Shown here: one piece after another, positions 23,337 to 30,891 of the stretch
Layout of the letters: each line of letters opens with the position of its first letter
How positions within the stretch are numbered: the first letter of the stretch is position 1
Assembly: GCA_016873095.1 (NCBI GenBank)
Contig: VGYC01000074.1
Location: 1-32,498, forward strand
DNA: 32,498 bases
Source of the DNA: Planctomycetota bacterium
GTDB lineage: Bacteria > Planctomycetota > Planctomycetia > Gemmatales > Gemmataceae
Reading direction: 5' to 3'
The notes under the pieces: model-generated
Told to the model about the DNA's origin: nothing
Databases searched by the model: none
Seen by the model: only the letters and a program-made list of their open reading frames with translations
Translations under genes and position numbers: made by a program

Positions 23337-26300
23337 ATGAAAACCTGCGTTCGCTGGCTGCTAATGGTCGCTGTCCTGGGTGGTCTGCCCCTCGCTTATT
23401 CTCAGCTCGATCCCGACAAGGCGCGGAAGACCTTCAAGGTTTCCGATGGCCTGGAGATCGCGCTCTGGGCGGCGGAGCCGTTGTTCGTCAATCCGACCTG
23501 CATGGACATCGACCACAAGGGCCGCGTCTGGGTGTGCGAGTCGGTGAACTATCGCAGCAAGCTGCATCGCCGCCAGCCGACCCGACCGGAGGGGGACCGC
23601 ATCCTGATCCTTGAGGATACGACCGGCAAGGGCAAGGCGGACAAGGCCACGGTCTTCTATCAGTCGCCGGAGCTCTTGTCGCCTCTGGGCATCGCCGTCT
23701 ATCCCGATGCGGATGGTCCCGGCTGCAAGGTCTACGTCTGTCATTCGCCGCACATCTACCTCTTCGAGGACAAGGACGGCGACGGCAAGGCGGACGGCCC
23801 GCCCAAGATCCTGCTCACCGGCTTCGGCGGCCACGACCACGACCACGGCGTGCACGGCATCCTCATCGGTCCGGACAACAAGCTCTATTTCAGCGTCGGC
23901 GACACCGGCGTGCATGGCCTGCAAAGCTCGGACGGTAAGGGCCGCAAGTGGTCGAGCAACGGCACCGATTGCCGGGCCGGCACCGTGTGGCGCTGCGACC
24001 TCGACGGCAAGAACCTGCAACTCCTCGCTCACAACTTCCGCAACGAGTATGAGCCGTGCGTCGATAGCTTCGGCACCGTCTTCGTGTCCGACAACGACGA
24101 CGACGGCAACCAGCAGACGCGCATCTGCTACGTCATGCCCGGCGGCGACTACGGCTACCACCCGCGCGGCCCGGGCCAGACGCACTGGCACGAGGAGAAG
24201 CCGGGCGTTGTGCCCAAGGTCCTTCGCACCCACTTCGGCTCGCCAACGGGCATCTGCTTCTACGAAGGCACGCTGCTGCCCAAGAAGTACCAGGGGCAGC
24301 TTCTGCATACCGATGCCGGCCCGCGGCATCTGCGCTGCTACCATCTCACGCCCGAAGGTGCCGGTTACAGGGCCGACCGCGAGGACATGGTCGAGAGCAG
24401 CGACACGTGGTTTCGGCCATCGGATGTCTGCGTCGCCCCGGACGGCTCGGTGTTCGTCGCCGACTGGTACGATCCAGGCGTCGGCGGACACGCGATGGGG
24501 GATCGGACGCGCGGCCGCATCTATCGAGTGACACCGAAGGATGCTGTCAAGGACCAGGGTAGTGCGAGCGCGAAACGTGAACCGTTGACGGCGGCGCTGG
24601 CGTCGCCGAACCTGGCACGACGTGCGCAGGCAATGGCCGAGTTTGCCAGGCAGGGACTGCCGAAGGCACGCGCGGTCCTGGAAGGAGCGGCGGTGCAGAA
24701 GAATGATCCGGTGCTCCGGGCAAGGGCGCTTTGGCAACTCGGGCGGCTGGGCAACATGCGGCTGACCATCGCCGCCTTCGAGGATCCCGATCCACGATTC
24801 CGCATCCTGTCCATGCGCATCATGAGCGACTTCAAGGGCAGCTCGCCCGCGGAGTACATCGCCGACTGGCAAGCACGCCTGCTCAAGGACCCGTCCCCTG
24901 CCGTTCGCCGCGAAGGGCTGCTGCTTCTGCGCGACGAGGACCCGGCCAAGGCGAAGGACATGATCTACGCCCTGGCCAAGACCTACGACGGCAAGGACCG
25001 CTTCTTTCTGGAAGCCGTCGGCATCGCAGTCGGCCATCACGACCAGAAACGCCGCGACATCATCCTCGCCGATTTCCAGAAGCACTTCCCGGAATGGAAC
25101 GAGAAGGTCGCCGGCCTGGTCTGGGAGCTGCGGCCGCCGGGGATGCTCGGCTTCCTGGAGCAGCGCATCGCCACGGGAAAAGGTACGCCCGCCGAGCGCA
25201 GCCAGCTGATGGAAATCGTTGCCGGACTACCGGATGCCAAGGTCGCGAACGTGTTGCTATCGTCCTTGCAGACGGAGCCAGCTGCCGACGCGCGCGAACG
25301 CATCGTCTTCCATCTCGTGCAGCATCTCCCGGGCAAATGGTCGGCTATCAAACAGAGCGACCTGCTCGATCGAGTCGTCCGGGCGCTGCTGAACAGACCG
25401 GAAGGCAAGCAAGCCGCGGTGCAGATCATTGCAGCGGCCGGCAAGAACGGCTATCTCGCGGACATTGCAGCGCTGGCCGACAGCAACAAGGAGCCGCAAG
25501 AGGTTCGTCTTGCGGCGGTCAAGGCATTAGGAGAGAGTAACGATGTCAAGTCTCACGGCGCGCTGCGACAGCTCATCGGCGACCCCGCCGCGCCAAAGGC
25601 ACTTCGCATCGAGGCGCTGCGTTCGTTGGGCCGCCACAACAACGACGACTGGTCATTGCCTGTCCTCGGCAAACTCTTGAAGTCCAAAGAACCGCTCGAT
25701 CTACGACAGGAGGCACTCGCTGTTTTCGCCGGCAGCAAGCGTGGCAGCACCGCGCTGCTTCGCGGTCACAGCGACAAGGACATTCCAGGCGACCTGGCGG
25801 CAGACGTGGCGCGTATTCTGCGTAACAGCCCGTTTCCTGACATCAAGTCGCAAGCCCAGAAGGTATTCCCGGTCCCGAAGTTCGATCCCAAGAACCTGCC
25901 GAGCATCCCCGCCCTGCTGGCTCGCAAAGGCAGCCTCAACCGCGGCCGCGACCTGATGATTGCTTCGCTGAAGAACGATGTCGCCTGCATGAAGTGTCAC
26001 ACCATCCGTGGCGAGGGCGGGCAGGTGGGGCCGGACCTCTCCGTCATCGGCTCCAAGGCCAGCCGCGAAAACTTGTTGGAATCGATCCTCTATCCCAGCC
26101 GGGCCGTCGCCGATCAATATGTGAACTGGGTCGTCGAGACCAGGAGCGGCAAGTCATACACCGGTCTCATCGTCGAGGACGGACCGGAGCAGATTCTGCT
26201 GCGCGACGTCAACGCCAAGGACCACCGCATCGCCCGCAAGGACATTGAAACCCGGATGAAGAGCCCCGTGTCGCTGATGCCGGAGAATCTGCTCCAGCAC

Positions 26301-26381
26301 ATGCGCGAGGAAGACCTCGCGGACATCGTCGAGTACCTGTACAGCCTGAAGAGCGCGGCACTCGTACCGGCACGGCAATGA
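23337..26381 (+). CDS. PVC-type heme-binding membrane-bound dehydrogenase-like protein
   Basis: This is a large exported protein of 1014 residues. The signal peptide (RWLLMVAVLGGLPLAYSQ) is followed by a beta-propeller-like, glucose/sorbosone-dehydrogenase-like N-terminal region (about 35-420, TIGR02604 type) with WVCESVNYR, GDRILILEDTTGKGKADK and DADGPGCKVYV. HEAT-like helical repeats form the middle (about 430-860). The C-terminal cytochrome-c domain (TIGR02603 type) has CMKCH at residues 884-888, GPDLSVIG and a distal Met in SLMPENLLQHM. These proteins are hallmarks of Planctomycetes and Verrucomicrobia. The propeller probably oxidises a sugar or other alcohol and passes electrons to the heme; the substrate is unknown. 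Confidence 0.93.
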   Translation: MKTCVRWLLMVAVLGGLPLAYSQLDPDKARKTFKVSDGLEIALWAAEPLFVNPTCMDIDHKGRVWVCESVNYRSKLHRRQPTRPEGDRILILEDTTGKGKADKATVFYQSPELLSPLGIAVYPDADGPGCKVYVCHSPHIYLFEDKDGDGKADGPPKILLTGFGGHDHDHGVHGILIGPDNKLYFSVGDTGVHGLQSSDGKGRKWSSNGTDCRAGTVWRCDLDGKNLQLLAHNFRNEYEPCVDSFGTVFVSDNDDDGNQQTRICYVMPGGDYGYHPRGPGQTHWHEEKPGVVPKVLRTHFGSPTGICFYEGTLLPKKYQGQLLHTDAGPRHLRCYHLTPEGAGYRADREDMVESSDTWFRPSDVCVAPDGSVFVADWYDPGVGGHAMGDRTRGRIYRVTPKDAVKDQGSASAKREPLTAALASPNLARRAQAMAEFARQGLPKARAVLEGAAVQKNDPVLRARALWQLGRLGNMRLTIAAFEDPDPRFRILSMRIMSDFKGSSPAEYIADWQARLLKDPSPAVRREGLLLLRDEDPAKAKDMIYALAKTYDGKDRFFLEAVGIAVGHHDQKRRDIILADFQKHFPEWNEKVAGLVWELRPPGMLGFLEQRIATGKGTPAERSQLMEIVAGLPDAKVANVLLSSLQTEPAADARERIVFHLVQHLPGKWSAIKQSDLLDRVVRALLNRPEGKQAAVQIIAAAGKNGYLADIAALADSNKEPQEVRLAAVKALGESNDVKSHGALRQLIGDPAAPKALRIEALRSLGRHNNDDWSLPVLGKLLKSKEPLDLRQEALAVFAGSKRGSTALLRGHSDKDIPGDLAADVARILRNSPFPDIKSQAQKVFPVPKFDPKNLPSIPALLARKGSLNRGRDLMIASLKNDVACMKCHTIRGEGGQVGPDLSVIGSKASRENLLESILYPSRAVADQYVNWVVETRSGKSYTGLIVEDGPEQILLRDVNAKDHRIARKDIETRMKSPVSLMPENLLQHMREEDLADIVEYLYSLKSAALVPARQ

Positions 26382-26406
26382 CAACAATCAACCAGACCTG
26401 CGTGAA

Positions 26407-26465
26407 ACAAGCTCGCTTGGCGGTTTCGCGCTTATGACCGCGCAGGCTGAGCGCGCATTCGCCGG
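26407..26465. repeat. Interspersed intergenic repeat, copy C
   Basis: ACAAGC followed by TCGCTTGGCGGTTTCGCGC matches the core of copies A and B, but lacks the 8-9 bases between ACAAGC and the core. The right half differs and contains GCGCTTATGACCGCGC and a further GCGCGC arm. It lies 25 bases after the stop of the large dehydrogenase-like gene. Confidence 0.7.
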
Positions 26466-26507
26466 GCGAATTGTGTCGCGCTCGCTGGAGGGGAGTTGGA
26501 GGGACCG

Positions 26508-27218
26508 GTGAACACTTACCTTGAAACCTTCGACGACGGTCCCGGCGGCTGGATGCGCGTGGTGGATAACGTGCAACCGGTGGCAGCGCTGCCGGTGCGC
26601 GGCGGCGTGATCTGGTCCTATGGCCCGTGGTGGGTCGATTACAACCACGCGCCGCCGGGGGCCGGCTATCTGCAGCTTCTCATGTGTTTGCCCACCAGGG
26701 GCCCGTTCGGCGAGCACTATCGTGAAATGGCCGGCCAGAATCGCTTCGTCGCTGCCGGGCAACCGCTGGACTTCACCAACGCCCGCTTCACCGTCCGCAT
26801 CAAGGGAGAACTCGAACCGGCGGGTGCCAGGCCGTGCTTGCTGGTGCAGGGGTCGGTGGACGGCATCGTATCCGGCTGGGTATTGACGGGCCAGCCGATC
26901 GCCGTCTCCCAGGACTTCGCAGAGCAGACCCTCCACCTCGTGCCGGATGAAAAGCAATGGCGCTGCCTGGGCGCTCGCCACGACCGCAGCGACATGTACG
27001 GTGTGGTTCCACTGGACAAGATCCTGGCCAGCGTCAACGTCAACATCTTTCTAGTGATGTTCCCCGTGACGCCGCGGCCGATGGGCACGCTCGCCGGCGA
27101 TCCCCATGTCTTGCGCGCGGGCAAGGACTATCCCATCTGGCCCTCGAGCATCGCCCAGGGTTATGTCGCCGTGGACACCATTCGCGTCGAGTTTGCCGGG
27201 AAACGGGAGCCAGCGTGA
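26508..27218 (+). CDS. Uncharacterised beta-sandwich-like protein
   Basis: I do not recognise this 236-residue protein. From GTG 26508 (GGAGGGACC upstream) it starts MNTYLETFDDGPGGWMRV. This opening and WWVDYNHAPPGAGYLQLL resemble the first strands of carbohydrate-binding or LamG-like sandwiches, and NARFTVRIKGEL and VAVDTIRVEF would be later strands. No signal peptide is seen. The stop overlaps the GTG of the next gene (GTGA), so the two are probably co-translated. Function unknown. Confidence 0.7.
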   Translation: MNTYLETFDDGPGGWMRVVDNVQPVAALPVRGGVIWSYGPWWVDYNHAPPGAGYLQLLMCLPTRGPFGEHYREMAGQNRFVAAGQPLDFTNARFTVRIKGELEPAGARPCLLVQGSVDGIVSGWVLTGQPIAVSQDFAEQTLHLVPDEKQWRCLGARHDRSDMYGVVPLDKILASVNVNIFLVMFPVTPRPMGTLAGDPHVLRAGKDYPIWPSSIAQGYVAVDTIRVEFAGKREPA

Positions 27219-27616
27219 ATTCGCAGTGGGACGACTGGTGGGACGGCATCTGGCTGTATTTCTGCATCATGCTGTGCAGTCTGCCGGTGGCGGCGCCGGT
27301 CATCTTCTTTCTTCGCTTTGCCGAGGCCAACCAGGCGCAAGGCATCTCGATCGGCCTGGCAGCAGCCTATGCGCTGATCGTCGGACCGTTGCTGCTCTCA
27401 CGCGTGTTTCGATCCCTGGATGGCGCGCGGCCCAAACCGGCCCCCAGGCCGGAGGCCGACCCGAACGTCATCGAGGAAGCGCAGTACACGACGCGGTGCC
27501 CGCACTGCGGCTGGCGCATCAACCCACTGACTCGCGAAGGCTTGCACTCGCCTGCCGGTGAACCATGGCTGCTCATCTGCGACCATTGCGACGAAACCAT
27601 CCAGCCCGACGTGTGA
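27215..27616 (+). CDS. Small membrane protein with C-terminal zinc ribbon
   Basis: This 133-residue protein starts at GTG 27215, which overlaps the previous stop. A Trp/Asp-rich N-terminus (SQWDDWWDGIWLY) leads into two hydrophobic helices (IMLCSLPVAAPVIFFLRF and GLAAAYALIVGPLLLSRVF). A Pro-rich linker and a cytoplasmic zinc ribbon follow, with CPHCGW near residue 94 and CDHCDE near residue 122. The two CXXC pairs would bind one zinc. The family is unknown to me; the GTGA overlap suggests it works with the 26508 product. Confidence 0.75.
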   Translation: MNSQWDDWWDGIWLYFCIMLCSLPVAAPVIFFLRFAEANQAQGISIGLAAAYALIVGPLLLSRVFRSLDGARPKPAPRPEADPNVIEEAQYTTRCPHCGWRINPLTREGLHSPAGEPWLLICDHCDETIQPDV

Positions 27617-27730
27617 GGCCGCGCCGCTTGCTTCATGATCTTCTCATACTTTTTCTCTACACTTTGAGTATCCAACCTCACCTGGTGTCAGGCGAGGAAC
27701 GTGACCATCTCACCACCCCGAGGAGCAGCC

Positions 27731-28108
27731 ATGTTGCAGAAAGCGTTGTGTGCGGCGGTTGTTGTGGCGCTGGGCGTCAGCCTGGCCACGGCAGAAGAAT
27801 TGCGCGGTTCGATCAAGAAAGTCCAGAAGGGCAAGATCACTGTCGCCATGAAGTTCGACAAGGAGACCAAGAAGTTCACAGAGGAGAAGACCCTCAAGGT
27901 CGCCAAGAACGTCAAGGTTGTGAAGGCCAAGTTCAACAAGGAAACCATGAAAGTCGAGGCGGGCGACGAACTCGAGGGCGGCCTGAAGAACAAGCGCTTC
28001 ACCGAAATCGGCGAACGCGGCATCTTCGCCACCATCGTCACCAACGACGACGGCCTGGTTACCGAGATCCGCATCTTCGAGTTTCGCAAGAAGAAAAGCA
28101 AGGATTGA
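27731..28108 (+). CDS. Small secreted Lys-rich protein, function unknown
   Basis: This 125-residue protein begins with a signal peptide (LQKALCAAVVVALGVSLATA) and continues with a charged beta-rich body (GSIKKVQKGKITVAMKFD, later GGLKNKRFTEIGERGIFATI). ATG 27731 follows GAGGAGCAG at a fitting distance. Its C-terminus is Lys-rich (RKKKSKD). It has its own terminator at 28134-28161. I cannot assign it to a named family; it resembles small exported planctomycete proteins with a single OB- or SH3-like barrel. Confidence 0.75.
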   Translation: MLQKALCAAVVVALGVSLATAEELRGSIKKVQKGKITVAMKFDKETKKFTEEKTLKVAKNVKVVKAKFNKETMKVEAGDELEGGLKNKRFTEIGERGIFATIVTNDDGLVTEIRIFEFRKKKSKD

Positions 28109-28133
28109 CGCGGCACGCCGGCATCATCCTCGA

Positions 28134-28161
28134 AGCCTGTCCCGCCCGGGACGGGCTTTTT
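28134..28161 (+). terminator. Intrinsic terminator of the small secreted gene
   Basis: AGCCTGTCCC (28134-28143) pairs with GGGACGGGCT (28148-28157) through 10 base pairs with one G-U pair, a GCCC loop and a T-run to 28161. It lies 25 bases after the stop codon. Confidence 0.85.
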
Positions 28162-28196
28162 CTTTGGACCCCGCCGTCCAAAGGGACAGTGAATGC

Positions 28197-28219
28197 TCCT
28201 GGGCTCCTGGGCTCCTGGC
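28197..28219. repeat. Three-copy direct repeat CTCCTGGG
   Basis: CTCCTGGG occurs three times in tandem (the last copy ends CTCCTGGC). It precedes the palindrome array. Non-coding; function unknown. Confidence 0.5.
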
Positions 28220-28290
28220 GGTTGTGCGTCTTTTGCTTGGGTGGGACGCGACCACTCAGCCCCGGGGCTTTCCGCGAAGCGGTCCTAGGC

Positions 28291-28493
28291 CCGCGGTTGA
28301 CGGCGGGTAAAGCGGCGACGCGAGAGCCGCGAGGCCCGTTCACGGGCCTTCTCGCTGTTCCGCTTTTAGCGAAGGCTGAAGCCAAACTCCGAAAAGCCCC
28401 GTCAACGGGGCTCGAAACGAGTGCTCCCTCGCTGAACCCGCCGTCAACGGCGGGCCTACTACTGCTACGGCAGAAAGCCCCGTGAACGGAGCT
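28291..28493. repeat. Array of five 18-nt palindromes with GT-NN-AC core
   Basis: Five hairpins share one build: 8-base arms around a 2-base loop, always ending GT before and starting AC after the loop. They lie at 28291-28308, 28332-28349, 28395-28412, 28437-28454 and 28476-28493. Units 2, 3 and 4 pair perfectly; units 1 and 5 have one mismatch. The outer arm sequence changes from unit to unit (CCCGC, AGGCCC, AGCCCC), but pairing is kept by matching changes. Centres are 41, 63, 42 and 39 bases apart. Confidence 0.8.
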
Positions 28494-28705
28494 GAAAGAT
28501 TCCACCCAAGTACCAGCTGCACACCCGCTCCTGGCGCCGGCGGTTTTTCGCTTGCCTTCCGCGAGGGGACGGGTTTAATAAGAGGAAGCAAACTTGAGAT
28601 TCCTCAGATCCTGTCCGTACCGTCCGCACCAGACGTTGGGCGAACGCTTGGCATCGCCGTTGGATTGCTGGATCTTGCTGTTCCTGGTTGCGAGGAGAGG
28701 AAATC

Positions 28706-29330
28706 GTGGCAGAGCTGTGGTATTACACGAGCGAAGGCCAGCCCAGGGATCCGGTGTCGCGCGAGGAACTCAAGCAGCTTGCTGATAGCGGCTCACTCAA
28801 ACCCACCGACCTCGTCTGGACCGAGGGGATGCCCAAGTGGGTTCGGGCCAGTTCGGCCGATGGGATTTTCGGCGAACCAGCAACCTCGGCGGACGTTGCA
28901 CCGGACAGCGGATCGCGCACGCGGCGGCGAACGGCCGCGCGCGATGAAGCTGATGATCGATATGATTATGATGAGCGTCCATCGCGAAGACGTCGAGAGC
29001 GGGAACGCGATCGCTGGGAAGACGACTACGTGGACCAACCAGCGCGGCGTCGCGGCATGGGGACCGGCGCCAAGCTGGGATTGATCCTGGGAGGCGTGTT
29101 TGCCGTCCTGGCTGTTGGCGGCGTGATCCTTTACCTGGCCCTTGGCGGAGGCGCGGCGCAACCGAAGGAATACTCGGTCAGCTTGAATTCGCAACGGTCC
29201 AGCTCCCGTCACATCGAGTTCAAGTCTGGAGCGTCCGCCAATCGTACGTCCGCCCAACGTACGTCCGCCAAACATTCCCGTGCCACGGCCGCCGGCCAGG
29301 CAAGTCATTCCGCGACCGCGTTTCCGCTAG
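28706..29330 (+). pseudogene. GYF_2-domain membrane protein, apparently frameshifted
   Basis: From GTG 28706 (GAGGAGAGG upstream) the product begins with a GYF_2 domain (about residues 2-50: WYYTSEGQPRDPVSREELKQLADSG and TDLVWTEGMPKWV, quoted in parts). A charged Arg/Asp/Glu linker and one membrane helix (LGLILGGVFAVLAVGGVILYLAL, about 128-150) follow. After YSVSLNSQ (near residue 164) the frame turns into a Ser/Arg-rich sequence, whereas the next frame reads a Pro-rich tail with repeated RPP units (ERPPIVRPPNVRPPN) to TAG at 29328-29330. One extra A near 29186-29188 would explain this. The unshifted frame continues to 29611 and overlaps the Rieske gene on the other strand, which is unlikely to be native. 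Confidence 0.6.
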
Positions 29331-29336
29331 CCCAAG

Positions 29337-29555
29337 TTACGCATTTGGGCCTTCCCGCAAGGATCTTGCGGCGTCCATACAGCTGGCTTGCCAGAACCTG
29401 GCGGCAGTTGATGCCGTCATTTGCGTCATGCGCTGACCCTGCGCTTCGATGCCATGTGCCGCGAGTGCTGTCGCAGGGAAGGCTGCGAGATTGTAGGTCA
29501 CAAGAAACTTGGCGCTGTGAATCGTGGCGGCCAGGATGCCATGCGGATCATGCAT
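29337..29555 (-). CDS. Small hypothetical ORF downstream of the Rieske oxygenase gene
   Basis: A 72-residue frame starts at ATG 29555 (TTG 29564 is possible), 15 bases after the stop of the Rieske gene and on the same strand. The sequence (HDPHGILAATIHSAKFLVTY, later TASTAARFWQASCMDAARSL) looks like two amphipathic helices and has ordinary codon use for this genome. GAGGT lies upstream at a long distance. I do not recognise it. It may be the last gene of the Rieske transcript or a chance frame. Confidence 0.4.
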   Translation of the reverse strand: MHDPHGILAATIHSAKFLVTYNLAAFPATALAAHGIEAQGQRMTQMTASTAARFWQASCMDAARSLREGPNA

Positions 29556-29570
29556 CCCAACCAAACTACC

Positions 29571-30782
29571 TCAATGGTTCTGCGCACCAAGTTCCTGCAG
29601 ATACCATGTGACAAATTCGTCCGCCGACCGCTCCGTTGTCGCATAGGGGCCTGGCTGATACCGGCTCGACAGGATGCCGCGCTGATTGTTGTCGCAGATG
29701 GACTTGTCCTGCTCAGCCGTGATGCGCCAGAGCCAGCAGACGTTCTCCGGGTCGTAGTCTTGGCCTTCCACCGCATCCTCGTGGACGAGCCAGGTCAGTT
29801 CCAGTTCGGTTTCGAGGGGTGCAATCGGCGTGAAGCGTGTCAACAGAGCGTGGTCGTTGCTGACGACGTACCATATCAGCGGCAAATGCATGAAGCTGGT
29901 GATGCCGCCGTCGTATTCCTTGTAACTGCCCAGCAGCGGCGCCACCGGCTTGCCGTCCCGACTCTGCGTCAAATAACCGGGGCGAATCGGCAAGCGTCCC
30001 CCCTGGTGCAGCGCACCATTGCTTCTCTCGACGCGCCCTGCCAGATAGCCGCGGCGCCGCGTCTCCTCGATCCACGCAGCTTCGAAGTCGGCTCGTTCCC
30101 TGGCCAGCCGTTCCGAGTTGGCGGCCTGGGCATACGACATCACTGAACAGAACTCCGGATGCGCCGGGGCGCAGTGGTAGCATTCCCAGAAATTCTCGGC
30201 GACGACCTTCCAGTTGGCGCGGATGTTCTCCACGGTCCGCCGGCACACCTTCGTGTGATGCAGGCCGTGTGGTTGCAGGTACATTCTCAGATCAGCGGCT
30301 ACGGCGGAGAAATCGGGCGGCTCGTCCGCAAGGCATACGAAGATCAGCCCCTCGACGACTCGAACGGCAACAGGATGCATACCGAACTCTGTCCGCTCCA
30401 CGCCCTCCGGGAGATGGCGAGCGGCCTTGAGTTTGCCGTCGAGGTCATAGGCCCAGGCATGATAAGGGCACACGAACGAACTCCCGTGACCGTCGGAAGT
30501 CAGGCAGATTCGGGAACCACGGTGGCGACAAACATTGTGAAAGGCTCGAATCTCGCCACTCTCGACGCGCACGAGAATCACGGAATCGTTGGCCAGGTCG
30601 TACGTGCACCATTGGCCCGGCTGCCGGATGCGGCACGAAGGTCCGGCCAGCAGCCAGTGACGGCGGAAGATGCGCTCGAGATCGTGGGCGAAAATCTCAG
30701 GCGCGGTATAGAAGGCTTGCTCAAGCGCGAATCCTGGGCGACGACGGGCAATCCTATCCTGTAGTGTAGGAAGGTGGGTCAT
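29571..30782 (-). CDS. Rieske [2Fe-2S] ring-hydroxylating oxygenase, alpha-type subunit
   Basis: This is a soluble oxygenase subunit of about 403 residues. The Rieske centre has CRHRG and CPYHAW (Cys-X-His and Cys-X2-His pairs) around residues 82-105. The mononuclear iron site appears in WKVVAENFWECYHCAPAHPEF (quoted in part; the two His) with a downstream Asp expected later. GSYKEYDGG and DPENVCWLWRI lie in the catalytic domain. Such enzymes hydroxylate or demethylate aromatic or quaternary-amine substrates and need a reductase, not encoded nearby. ATG 30782 is used; GTG 30803 would add seven residues and neither has a clear Shine-Dalgarno sequence. The overall pattern is nearer to the single-subunit CntA/choline- or carnitine-type than to two-subunit dioxygenases. 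Confidence 0.9.
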   Translation of the reverse strand: MTHLPTLQDRIARRRPGFALEQAFYTAPEIFAHDLERIFRRHWLLAGPSCRIRQPGQWCTYDLANDSVILVRVESGEIRAFHNVCRHRGSRICLTSDGHGSSFVCPYHAWAYDLDGKLKAARHLPEGVERTEFGMHPVAVRVVEGLIFVCLADEPPDFSAVAADLRMYLQPHGLHHTKVCRRTVENIRANWKVVAENFWECYHCAPAHPEFCSVMSYAQAANSERLARERADFEAAWIEETRRRGYLAGRVERSNGALHQGGRLPIRPGYLTQSRDGKPVAPLLGSYKEYDGGITSFMHLPLIWYVVSNDHALLTRFTPIAPLETELELTWLVHEDAVEGQDYDPENVCWLWRITAEQDKSICDNNQRGILSSRYQPGPYATTERSADEFVTWYLQELGAQNH

Positions 30783-30891
30783 TGCATGGTTCTGTAGATT
30801 CACAGATTCACGTTTCGTAGTTTTGCCGATCCCAGGTTACATAGTAATGGGATATGATGACCAATCGACGTCTCCCTGCGATCCGCCGACA

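Larger units (their letters stand above)
28109..28705. other. Gene-free region rich in palindromes
   Basis: No gene is supported here. The region holds the terminator of the small secreted gene (28134-28161), an 8-base-pair hairpin with arms CTTTGGAC and GTCCAAAG (28162-28183), a triple CTCCTGGG direct repeat (28197-28219), and five 18-base palindromes of common design (28291-28493). A long frame crosses it but reads through the palindromes. Confidence 0.6.

Noticed and set aside
23361-25085. 574-codon open frame on the minus strand
   Set aside because: Antisense shadow of the large CXXCH protein gene.
28291-28493. CRISPR array
   Set aside because: Repeats are 18-base palindromes whose arms change from unit to unit and spacing is uneven; no cas gene is near.
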